Of a DNA stretch of 64,000 nt, positions 56,996 through 64,000 are shown one piece after another. Below the pieces are notes generated by a model. The model was given only the letters and a program-made list of their open reading frames with translations, was not told where the DNA came from and did not search any database. Position 1 is the first letter of the stretch. The number at the start of each line of letters is the position of its first letter. The DNA is from JABFRJ01 sp033812735 (GTDB lineage Bacteria; Pseudomonadota; Alphaproteobacteria; Rhizobiales; Hyphomicrobiaceae): assembly GCA_033812735.1 (NCBI GenBank), contig JAPXTA010000005.1, positions 3,232-67,231 on the forward strand, in the 5' to 3' direction. A program made the position numbers and the translations under genes.

Positions 56996-58666
56996 ATGAC
57001 ACTGATCAGGGCTATCAGTCGCGGCAGGATGGGCGGTGCGGTTGCCGCGCTCGCTTTGCTTTTGTTCGGTGCGTTGTCGTCTCGTGCCGACATGACGACG
57101 TCGCGCGCGGAGATGTCATATCTCGCCGCCAATCCGGAGCTTTACGCTCTCGCACGGCAGTATTTTCCGAGTGACGAGGCGGGGGTTCCGCCGAAGCGGT
57201 TGTTCCGGCTGACGCGCACGCAGATCGATATAACCGTCCGTTCGCTTTTTCCTTCGCTGAAGATTGCGCCGGTGACGTCGGTGATGGCGCGCGATCCGCT
57301 GCAGACCAATTACGAGTATGCGGAGGTCTTGTCGCTCAACGCCGCGAACCTCGGCGCGCTGTCGCGATGGATCGGCGAGATCGCGGCACAGGTGCGGAAA
57401 GACCCGAAGGCTGTCGCTGACTGTGACGCCGGGAACGGGGCCTGCTTGCGGGCTGCTGCCCGCAAGTTTGCAATCAAAGCATTTCGCGGTGATGTGACCG
57501 ATGATCGCCTGAAAGCGATAGAATCTTTCTTTGCCGATGGCGTCGAGAAAGCCGGGCTGGCGCAAGCTGCGGGTGATTTGGTCGAGGCAGTGCTGAACTC
57601 GCCACGGTTTCTGTTTCGCGGCGAGATCGATACGGCTCAACAGGGGCGGCTGTCACCGGCGCAGCTGCTGCAATCGGTGAGCTATACGATCGCGGATGCA
57701 CCGCCGGATGCGCTGTCGCTCGAGTCTTCGCGCGCCGATCAATATCTGCGGGATGGACGGGAAGCCGCGGCGACAATCCGGGCGCTGTCTCAGTCGCAGG
57801 CCGCGCGGGACAAGCTGGTGCGATTCTTCAAGGCTTGGCTGGAGATCCGCGAGCCACAGGATTTCACGATTTCGACCGACGTGTTTCCGGAGTTCAAGCC
57901 GGCTGTTGCCGAGGGCATGGTCAATGATGCCGAGCGATTTCTGCGCGCCAAACTGAGGAGCGAGGCTCCGTCGCTCAAGGAGATCACGCAAGCGGGCGAG
58001 GCCTTCGTGTCCGCGCCGCTGCAGGCGATCGTCGGGGCCAAGAGCGATGGGGCTAAAGCGGTTGCGCTCGATCCGGCGCAGCGGCTCGGCATCTTCTCGC
58101 AACCGGCGGTGCTCGCGTCGCATTCAGGGCCGACGAATTCGCGGCCAATCAAGCGCGGCGTGTTCTTCGTGCGCAAGGTGATGTGCATGGAGATGGGGCA
58201 ACCGTCGAAAGAGGTCTTGAAGGCGATTGAAGAGACCTACCCGGCGCTCGCCACGACGGAGCGCGCGCGGATCGAGAGTGTGACGAAAGTGGAGGGATGC
58301 GCCGGGTGTCACAAGCTGATCGACCCGTTTGCTTTTGCGCTCGAGAATTACGATGCGCTCGGGCGCTGGCGGACGAAGGACAATGGGCACGCGATCGATG
58401 CGGCCGTGATGATCGACTTCCTTGATGAGGCGCCCGCGAAGGCCGGCGGGCCGGTCGATGCGCTTAAGGCGTTCACAAGTTCGGCGATGTTCAAGCAATG
58501 CTTCGTGCGGCAGCTGTTCCGCTACTACATGGGGCGGCAGGAGGAGCCGAGCGACGATCCGCTGCTGCGGCGGATGTTCCTGGAGTTTGCGGTCGGTGAC
58601 CGGCAGGACATCCTGCAGATGGTCTATATGCTCGCGTCGTCCGACCGGATCGTGCGGCGGCAGTGA
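56996..58666 (+). CDS. DUF1592/DUF1588/DUF1585 protein with heme-type CxxCH
   Basis: 556 residues from the ATG at 56996, chosen after the DUF1552 stop; GAGGG lies upstream. A signal peptide (cleavage near SSRAD, residue 32) is followed by a DUF1587-like segment (PPKRLFRLTRTQIDITVRSL), DUF1592 (AGDLVEAVLNSPRFLFRGEI), DUF1588 (LGIFSQPAVLASHSGPTNSR) with CAGCHKLIDPFAFALENYDA, and DUF1585 (FVRQLFRYYMGRQEEPSDDP). The single CxxCH suggests one covalent heme c. Usual homologues also carry a separate N-terminal cytochrome domain, absent here. The pair is thought to be a periplasmic redox enzyme complex; the substrate is unknown. Confidence 0.88.
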   Translation: MTLIRAISRGRMGGAVAALALLLFGALSSRADMTTSRAEMSYLAANPELYALARQYFPSDEAGVPPKRLFRLTRTQIDITVRSLFPSLKIAPVTSVMARDPLQTNYEYAEVLSLNAANLGALSRWIGEIAAQVRKDPKAVADCDAGNGACLRAAARKFAIKAFRGDVTDDRLKAIESFFADGVEKAGLAQAAGDLVEAVLNSPRFLFRGEIDTAQQGRLSPAQLLQSVSYTIADAPPDALSLESSRADQYLRDGREAAATIRALSQSQAARDKLVRFFKAWLEIREPQDFTISTDVFPEFKPAVAEGMVNDAERFLRAKLRSEAPSLKEITQAGEAFVSAPLQAIVGAKSDGAKAVALDPAQRLGIFSQPAVLASHSGPTNSRPIKRGVFFVRKVMCMEMGQPSKEVLKAIEETYPALATTERARIESVTKVEGCAGCHKLIDPFAFALENYDALGRWRTKDNGHAIDAAVMIDFLDEAPAKAGGPVDALKAFTSSAMFKQCFVRQLFRYYMGRQEEPSDDPLLRRMFLEFAVGDRQDILQMVYMLASSDRIVRRQ

Positions 58667-58809
58667 CGTTGGAATGGCCCTCGGCGAGCCGTAGAGGGCC
58701 CGTGGGGCGCGTTTACCAATCGCGGATTGGTCAGGGTGCGGAAACGTGCTCGATGCCGCCAGCGGCGAAAACAGACGCGCGCAAAACGATTAACCGAGAT
58801 GGCGCGAAT

Positions 58810-58852
58810 TCCCGGCTGATGGCTCCCGGGCACACGGCCCGGGATGACAAAA
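58810..58852. repeat. Dispersed palindromic element
   Basis: CTCCCGGGC and GCCCGGGATGAC form an inverted repeat in the gap between the DUF1592 and dapA genes. The GTCATCCCGG edge links it to the elements at 32381 and 35183. It may also help terminate dapA and the DUF1592 gene. Confidence 0.6.
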
Positions 58853-58854
58853 GG

Positions 58855-59775
58855 CTATTCCGCTGCCTTGGCCTTCAGCAGGCCGACTTTGGCGAGGGCA
58901 TTGTCGACCGCTTTCTTGGTCGCGTCGCTCAGAGGGGCAAGCGGCAGGCGGCACTCGGGTGAGCCGATCACGCCGAGGCGCCATGCGGCATACTTCACCG
59001 GGGCGGGGTTGGTTTCGACGAAGAGCGCATCGTGTAGCGGCATCAGGCGATCGTGCTGGGCCAAAGCTGACTTGAAGTCGCCTTTGGCGCAGGTGTTCTG
59101 GAAGTCGGCGCAGAGGCGCGGGGCGACGTTCGACGTCACCGAGATCGCGCCATGGCCGCCATGGGCCATGAAGCCGAGGGCGGTCGCGTCTTCGCCCGTG
59201 AGGGCGATGTAGCCGTCGCCGATCAACTGACGGTGCTGCGACTGGCGCGCCATGTTCGATGTCGCGTCCTTGATGCCGACGACATTCTTGAGCGCGCACA
59301 TGCGGGCGAAGGTTTCGGCCGAAATGTCGACGATCGTGCGGCCCGGCACGTTGTAGACGATGATCGGGATGTCGACGGCGTCGGAGATCGCCTTGAAGTG
59401 GAGGTAGAGGCCTTCCTGCGTCGGTTTATTATAGTAGCCGGTCGAATGAAGAACGGCCGTTGCGCCGACGCTCTTGGCGAACGCGGTCAACTCGATGGCC
59501 TCTTCGGTCGAGTTCGAACCGGCGCCGGCGACGACGGGGACGCGACCGCGTGCGGTCTTCACGCACAGTTCGACGACGGCCTTGTGTTCATCGTGGCTCA
59601 ACGTCGGGGTTTCGCCCGTGGTCCCGACTGGGACGAGGCCGTGGGTGCCTTCAGCAATCTGCCAGTCGACGAATTTCGCGAAGCCGGCGGCATCGACTTT
59701 GCCTTTGGCGAACGGCGTGATGAGCGCGGTGAGGGAGCCCTTCAATCCCAGGGCCTCATATCTGCTCGTTGCCAT
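58855..59775 (-). CDS. dapA: 4-hydroxy-tetrahydrodipicolinate synthase
   Basis: First enzyme of the diaminopimelate/lysine branch: condenses pyruvate with aspartate semialdehyde. 306 residues, TIM barrel. Visible residues: VPVGTTGETPTLSHDEHK (pyruvate-binding Thr pair), the catalytic Tyr in GYYNKPTQ, and the Schiff-base Lys in VVGIKDATSN, followed by LTGEDATALGFMAHGGHGAI. This Lys-Asp-Ala-Thr and Arg (NVPGRT) set is that of DapA rather than N-acetylneuraminate lyase. It is divergent from the transglycosylase gene. Confidence 0.95.
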   Translation of the reverse strand: MATSRYEALGLKGSLTALITPFAKGKVDAAGFAKFVDWQIAEGTHGLVPVGTTGETPTLSHDEHKAVVELCVKTARGRVPVVAGAGSNSTEEAIELTAFAKSVGATAVLHSTGYYNKPTQEGLYLHFKAISDAVDIPIIVYNVPGRTIVDISAETFARMCALKNVVGIKDATSNMARQSQHRQLIGDGYIALTGEDATALGFMAHGGHGAISVTSNVAPRLCADFQNTCAKGDFKSALAQHDRLMPLHDALFVETNPAPVKYAAWRLGVIGSPECRLPLAPLSDATKKAVDNALAKVGLLKAKAAE

Positions 59776-60103
59776 GCGAAAATGGGCTCCAGTGCCCCGG
59801 TGTGACTAGGCGACCGGCAAAGCCGGGCGCTTGGTTTGACGACGATGATGCCTTGAACGGCACGAGGTCAATTGCTAGCTTGTTGAAGTCCAACCCGTTT
59901 TTGGGCGAAGTTCGGCTGGCTGTCGAGACTCGGGCGACGCACTGGCAACAGTGGGAACGATAAGCGTTCGGGCGGATTGTCGCAAGGGCCGGGTCGCAGG
60001 ACAGTCTATCGATGACGCCGGTGCATGATGAGCGGGACTGTCTGCGGCGGGTGATCGCCTCATTGGTACCCGATTTGGTTGATTCATTATCCTGTAGGGC
60101 GTC
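59776..60103. other. Intergenic between dapA and transglycosylase gene
   Basis: 328 bases of divergent promoter region. No convincing gene, RNA or terminator was seen. AGGG before the ATG at 60104 is the likely ribosome site of the transglycosylase gene. Confidence 0.5.
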
Positions 60104-62833
60104 ATGTACTGGCGTGGGTCGAGGTTGAGGGAGGTCGTAGTTCTGTCCGAGGTTGCGACATCGCTAGATGGATCTGGGCCAGATGGATCGGGGCCAGATC
60201 GGTCGGGGTCAGATCGATCGGGGGCGTCGATGGCCTCCGAAGAGGTTCCTGCGTCTGTTTCGCAGACGGACAACGCGATTGCTCAGTCGATTGCCACGGC
60301 AATGGGGAAAGACGGTGCTGCGGTATCGAGCGGCGAGGACAAAACGAGCGGCGCCCGCCGCGCGAGGCGCGGCCGGCGCTTTGGCCATTCGATCCGATTG
60401 TTCGGCGGCGGCGTCAACTTTCTGACCATGGCTGCCATGGGTCTCGGTGCCGCTGGTCTCGCCGGCGTGCTGCCTCCTGTTGGACCCGAGGTTCTGAAAT
60501 CGACGGACGCGTCGCTGGCGATGCTTCCCTCGTCTACGCCGGCATCGAACCCGGCACCGGTCGTCGGCAATTCGGGGTCGTGGCCAGGCGATCGTGACAG
60601 TGCCGCGCCGGCATCGACGGCCGCCCGCGATGCGGCAGTGTCTGCGGATGCCCCGAAGCCGGTGAGCGCGCCAGCCACCATGGCTCCTCAGGCTATCTCG
60701 ACCGACAGTCGCAAAACCGTTGCCGCCCAGGCCGATGTGACGAAGACGGCGCCGGCGAGCGAGGCGTCGAACGACGTTCCGGCGGTGCTTCGAAGCGAAT
60801 CTGAAAGCATTGCACGGTTCGACCAGTTCATCGCGCCGGTCAGAGATATGGCGCCGTCAGTGGAGGACGCCGTGCGCATCCGCGATGCGTTCGCGTCGGG
60901 CGGCAACGTCGCTAAGATGCGGGAGCTGCGTTCGGAGATCACGGATCCGCTTGGCAAAAAGCTCGTCGAGTGGCAGCTGCTGCGCAATGGTGCCGGGTCG
61001 GCGCGCGAGATCAGGGCGTTTGCGGAGGCCAATCCGGACTGGCCGAACCGTGACCTGATGTTCCAGCGGGCCGAAGAACAACTGTTCGCATCCGGCGGTG
61101 CTGCCTCCGACATCAAGGGGTTCTTCAAGGGCGGCGAGCCCAAGACGTCGATGGGCGAGGCGGCTCTCGCATCGGCTTACCTGGTCGAAAACAACGAGGC
61201 CGAGGCGGCGAAGCTGGCTTCGAAGGTCTGGCGCGAGGGCGATATTCCTTCGTCGCTCGAAACGGGCTTCATTGAACGGTTCGGCAAGCTGCTGAAGGAA
61301 GCCGATCACAAGTGGCGTCTCGATCGCTTTCTTGCCGACGATGGGCGCTACGACACGGAACGGCGCGACCGAGCGGCGGTGATCCGGCGTGTGATCCCCT
61401 TCCTGTCGCCGGCCGAGCAGGCCAAGGCACAAGCGCGGCTCGCGGTGTTCATGCGGACGGCGGACGCGGACAAGTTGCTCGGTGCGCTGCCGGCCGACGC
61501 CGCGACGCAACCGGTGGCCGATTGGGGATTGGCACTGCAGCTGTCGCAATGGCACCGTAGGGCTGGCCGGGTGAAGGATGCCGCCGCGATCCTGAAGGAT
61601 GCACCGGTCGAGACGGACAAGATCGTCAGTCCTGACGACTGGTGGGAAGAGCGCCGCGTCACGGCGTACGAACTACTCAAGACCGGCGACTACGAGACGG
61701 CGTACGAAATCGTGCGCGCGCCGGGTGAGCTATCGGTCAATCCGCGCAAGGACGCGACGTTCCTCGCCGGCTGGATCGCGCTCAAACACCTCGGTAAGGC
61801 CGACGAGGCGATCAAACACTTCCGGGAGTTGGAGGCGGCGGCAGACGGGCCGCTCAGCCGCGGCAAAGCCGGGTTCTGGCTCGCGCGCGCTTACGAGCGG
61901 CTGGGACAGAAAGACAAGGCCGCGGAAGCGCTGGCCTTTGCCGCCAAGAATTCCGACACGTTTTACGGCATGATGGCGCAGCAGATGATCGAACCGGGGC
62001 GCAGCCGGATCACGATCTCGCCGCCGCGTTCGCCGTCCGAGCAAGAGGGGCAGGCCTTCGTCGAGCGCGATGCGGTCAAGGCTGTCGTGCTGGCACGGAA
62101 GTCGGGCGTCGACCAGAACATCACGCGCGTGTTCCTGACGCACCTTCGCAACACCGCGAAGACGGAGCCCGAGCTTGCACTGCTTGCGCATCTTGCCGAG
62201 GCGCTGGGCGACACACAGATGGCGGTTCGCATCGGCAAGTCGGGGATCGCGCGGGGCATGAACCTCGTCACGTATGCTTATCCGCTGCATGCGATGCCGC
62301 TTTACCAACCGCTGCGGCCGCCGCCCGAACAGGCGGTGCTGCTCGGCGTCGCGCGGCAGGAGAGCGAGTTCAACACGGCGACGACATCGGGCGCGGGTGC
62401 TCGCGGTTTGCTGCAGGTCATGCCGGTGACGGCGCAGCACGTCTGCAAGGACTACAAGATCAAGTGCGAGATCGACCGCTTGGGGCGCGACCCCGCCTAC
62501 AATCTAATGATGGCGTCGGCCTACATCGGCGACCGGATGGATGAGTTCAACGGTTCGTATGTTCTCACGCTCGCCGGATACAACGCGGGACCGGGGCGGA
62601 CGCGGCAGTGGATCCGCGAGTTCGGCGATCCGCGCGATCCGGCCGTCGATCCGATCGACTGGGTGCATCGCATTCCGTTCGAGGAGACGCGCGAGTACGT
62701 GCTCAAGGTGTTGTCAAACATCCAGATGTATCGCGCGCGGCTCGGCGATGAAGCGAATGCACTTAAGCTTGCGAGCGATTTGCGCCGCACCGGCAATCTG
62801 AAGCGGGCGGCTGCGGCGGCGGGTTCGAATTGA
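60104..62833 (+). CDS. Lytic transglycosylase (Slt-type) with cytoplasmic/membrane N-terminus
   Basis: Peptidoglycan-cleaving enzyme releasing anhydromuropeptides, 909 residues. The ATG at 60104 is preceded by AGGG, and a 15-base tandem repeat that keeps the frame follows it; an ATG at 60230 would remove 42 residues. N-terminal 90 residues are disordered. One hydrophobic segment (residues about 107-130, LFGGGVNFLTMAAMGLGAAG) anchors or exports it, then comes an Ala/Pro/Ser-rich linker. The helical superhelix region of Slt proteins spans about 250-720. The catalytic SLT domain follows with Glu753 in ARQESEFN, SGAGARGLLQVMPVTAQHV and LTLAGYNAGPGRTRQWI. Likely anchored in the inner membrane. Confidence 0.9.
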   Translation: MYWRGSRLREVVVLSEVATSLDGSGPDGSGPDRSGSDRSGASMASEEVPASVSQTDNAIAQSIATAMGKDGAAVSSGEDKTSGARRARRGRRFGHSIRLFGGGVNFLTMAAMGLGAAGLAGVLPPVGPEVLKSTDASLAMLPSSTPASNPAPVVGNSGSWPGDRDSAAPASTAARDAAVSADAPKPVSAPATMAPQAISTDSRKTVAAQADVTKTAPASEASNDVPAVLRSESESIARFDQFIAPVRDMAPSVEDAVRIRDAFASGGNVAKMRELRSEITDPLGKKLVEWQLLRNGAGSAREIRAFAEANPDWPNRDLMFQRAEEQLFASGGAASDIKGFFKGGEPKTSMGEAALASAYLVENNEAEAAKLASKVWREGDIPSSLETGFIERFGKLLKEADHKWRLDRFLADDGRYDTERRDRAAVIRRVIPFLSPAEQAKAQARLAVFMRTADADKLLGALPADAATQPVADWGLALQLSQWHRRAGRVKDAAAILKDAPVETDKIVSPDDWWEERRVTAYELLKTGDYETAYEIVRAPGELSVNPRKDATFLAGWIALKHLGKADEAIKHFRELEAAADGPLSRGKAGFWLARAYERLGQKDKAAEALAFAAKNSDTFYGMMAQQMIEPGRSRITISPPRSPSEQEGQAFVERDAVKAVVLARKSGVDQNITRVFLTHLRNTAKTEPELALLAHLAEALGDTQMAVRIGKSGIARGMNLVTYAYPLHAMPLYQPLRPPPEQAVLLGVARQESEFNTATTSGAGARGLLQVMPVTAQHVCKDYKIKCEIDRLGRDPAYNLMMASAYIGDRMDEFNGSYVLTLAGYNAGPGRTRQWIREFGDPRDPAVDPIDWVHRIPFEETREYVLKVLSNIQMYRARLGDEANALKLASDLRRTGNLKRAAAAAGSN
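60168..60226. repeat. Four tandem 15-base units inside the transglycosylase N-terminus
   Basis: Units ATGGATCTGGGCCAG, ATGGATCGGGGCCAG, ATCGGTCGGGGTCAG and ATCGATCGGGGGCG are consecutive. In frame they encode the pentapeptides D-G-S-G-P, D-G-S-G-P, D-R-S-G-S and D-R-S-G-A, so the unit length preserves reading. Confidence 0.8.
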
Positions 62834-63069
62834 CCCCTGCTTCGGTCTTTGCGCTCGTCTTTATTGTTCTTGGGTTCGTTCAAGCGATCAACGCTCTGCG
62901 CCTTTGGCGCAAGTCACTCCGCACAGGCATGGTCGTCAGTAGGTCGGCTACTTTTGCGCGTGACTCCAGACCTTATGCGTTCTGGTTCGCCCTGGTTTTC
63001 CACGCCCTCCTAGCAGCATTTCTAATCGGGTCTGGCGGTAGTTTGCTTCTACACAACGTCATGCGGTGA
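62830..63069 (+). CDS. Small membrane protein, unknown
   Basis: 79 residues with a TTG start at 62830 that overlaps the transglycosylase stop. Two hydrophobic segments at about residues 5-22 and 50-75 (FWFALVFHALLAAFLIGSGG) with a basic loop between them. No family recognised. The overlap suggests translational coupling to the transglycosylase gene. Confidence 0.55.
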   Translation: MTPASVFALVFIVLGFVQAINALRLWRKSLRTGMVVSRSATFARDSRPYAFWFALVFHALLAAFLIGSGGSLLLHNVMR

Positions 63070-63079
63070 TGGGCCGGTG

Positions 63080-63790
63080 TCACGCCGCTGGAGGCGGCGG
63101 GAGCGTCTTCTCGAATAGACCGACGCCGGGGCGGCGCATGATCAGCACCAGCAACGCGCCGGCGATGAAGCCGCCGACGTGGGCGGTGAAGGCGACGCGG
63201 CTCGGCGGTGCAAAGAGCAGCATGCCGATCTGGCTCGCGAGCCAGAGGCCGAGGAACACTGCCGCTGTCAGCTTCAACGGGATGACGCGCAAGGCGAGCA
63301 CCCAGATGTGGACGCGGGGATAGAGCAAAAGATAGGCGCCGATGATGCCTGACACGGCGCCCGAAGCGCCGATCAGCGGTAAGCCGGACGAGGGCAGGGC
63401 GATCGCATGGAACAGCCCCGCCGCCATGCCGCAGAGGATGTAGAAGAGCAGGAACCGCGCGTGGCCGAGCGCGTCCTCGACGTTGTCACCGAACACCCAC
63501 AGGAACATCATGTTGGTGGCGAGGTGGAGAATGTCGCCGTGCAGGAAGTTGAATGTCAGCAGCGTCGCGACTTCGGGGACGGCGACCTTGTCGTAGGGGC
63601 CGGTGCCACCGCCGACGAATCCACCGGCGAAGACTTCACGCGGAATGAGCGCAAAGCTCGCGGCGATTTCCTGGCCGGTCGCCGTGAATTGCAGCCAGAA
63701 CACCAGCACGTTGATCAGGATCAGCGAGATCGTGACGTGCTGGAATTTGATATGGCGGAGTTGATTGATGTCGCGGACGGGGATGAACAC
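63080..63790 (-). CDS. Rhomboid-family intramembrane serine protease
   Basis: 236 residues from a GTG at 63790, which yields the family N-terminus FIPVRDINQLRHIKFQHVTI; the frame is open to 63856 through a repeat. About six to seven membrane segments. The catalytic Ser is in LIGASGAVSGIIGAY, the His in FTAHVGGFIAG, and the HLATNMMFLWVFGDNVED segment holds the usual His/Asn. Substrate unknown. It converges with the small membrane-protein gene. Confidence 0.9.
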   Translation of the reverse strand: MFIPVRDINQLRHIKFQHVTISLILINVLVFWLQFTATGQEIAASFALIPREVFAGGFVGGGTGPYDKVAVPEVATLLTFNFLHGDILHLATNMMFLWVFGDNVEDALGHARFLLFYILCGMAAGLFHAIALPSSGLPLIGASGAVSGIIGAYLLLYPRVHIWVLALRVIPLKLTAAVFLGLWLASQIGMLLFAPPSRVAFTAHVGGFIAGALLVLIMRRPGVGLFEKTLPPPPAA

Positions 63791-63822
63791 GGTGTCTTGA
63801 CCCCTCGATCGATGAAGACCGT

Positions 63823-63907
63823 CGGTTGGGTTAGGCCGCAGGCCGTAACCCAACATTTTCCGCGCTTGCTCAACAATGTTGGGTTACGCGCTGTGCGCTA
63901 ACCCAAC
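63823..63907. repeat. Pair of GTTGGGTTA palindromes
   Basis: Two hairpin units, each GTTGGGTTA...TAACCCAAC, at 63825-63854 and 63878-63907, separated by 23 bases. The outer copies carry CGTAGGTTGGGTTA-type ends. They are dispersed repetitive palindromes, located between the rhomboid gene and the next gene upstream. Confidence 0.75.
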
Positions 63908-63945
63908 CTACGCTACCTGCCCCATCCGGTTTACTTACGTCACAT

Positions 63946-64000
63946 CTACTCTGCTGCCGGTGCCATTTCGTGAGTGCGGCCGGCGGCCTCCTTCTTGAGG
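63946..64000 (-). CDS. 3' end of a gene continuing past the window
   Basis: The minus strand reads LKKEAAGRTHEMAPAAE followed by TAG at 63946-63948, a plausible Ala/Glu-rich protein C-terminus in good codon usage. Only 17 codons lie in the window, so the protein cannot be identified. Confidence 0.45.
   Translation of the reverse strand, partial: LKKEAAGRTHEMAPAAE

Noticed and set aside
1..64000. tRNA, rRNA, CRISPR, transposase or prophage genes
   Set aside because: No T-loop pattern with matching acceptor stem, no spacer-repeat array and no integrase or transposase motif was seen.

Overview
The window reads as a chromosomal stretch of a GC-rich alphaproteobacterium, most likely in the Hyphomicrobiales. 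The pointers are an Irr-type Fur regulator, a DUF4169/ribbon-helix-helix gene pair, a DUF4337 gene, a TlpA-type thioredoxin, an EF-P carrying Lys34 with its ligase EpmA, and dispersed alphaproteobacterial palindromes around GTCATCCCGG. No rRNA, tRNA, CRISPR array, transposase or phage gene was seen. The one structural RNA is RNase P RNA (rnpB).

Layout. 1-4 kb: the 3'-to-5' half of a peptide ABC importer operon (ATPase cut by the window edge, two permeases, binding protein). 4-11 kb: metabolic and envelope genes (branched-chain aminotransferase, hydroxyacid dehydrogenase, TlpA thioredoxin, FecR-domain protein, coaBC, dut, cysK). 11-14 kb: a two-component system whose operon starts with a PepSY protein, facing a second PepSY protein. 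14-20.5 kb: a repeat-rich DUF533 protein, then a TetR-MFP-RND efflux operon. 20.7-26.4 kb: folK without a normal start codon, a NYN-domain protein, a uracil-DNA glycosylase, a FemAB-like acyltransferase, an M48 protease and an EamA exporter. 26.4-34 kb: rnpB, a RodZ-like HTH membrane protein, DUF4169 and RHH genes, an iron alcohol dehydrogenase, irr, a glutamine-synthetase-like ligase followed by a duplicated scrap of its own 3' end, a glutaredoxin-DinB fusion and a lipoprotein. 34-45.6 kb: orphan PaaA-like oxygenase, sulfatase, two convergent cytochromes c with a HicA-like small gene, an MFS transporter with a solute-binding protein, a glycosyltransferase, a methyltransferase and hypotheticals. 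45.8-50.8 kb: gpmI, ribA with a structured leader, a pair of paralogous membrane proteins of unknown family, and a TauD-type dioxygenase. 50.8-55.3 kb: a voltage-gated-type ion channel, then efp and epmA facing away from each other with a three-gene cassette between them. 55.5-58.7 kb: a Tat-exported DUF1552 protein with a DUF1592/1588/1585 cytochrome-like protein. 58.8-64 kb: dapA, a lytic transglycosylase, a rhomboid protease and the 3' end of another gene.

The most unusual locus is 52.5-54.2 kb. A ParA-type ATPase, a ribbon-helix-helix protein and a TIR-domain protein are encoded by three genes whose stop and start codons overlap (ATGA and GTGA). They are preceded by an iteron-like cluster of GCTTACAT repeats and lie exactly between efp and epmA. 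The RHH and TIR proteins share an N-terminal AMRRA motif, which suggests a common partner, possibly the ParA protein. I propose it as a candidate partition-derived TIR effector system; that function is inference.
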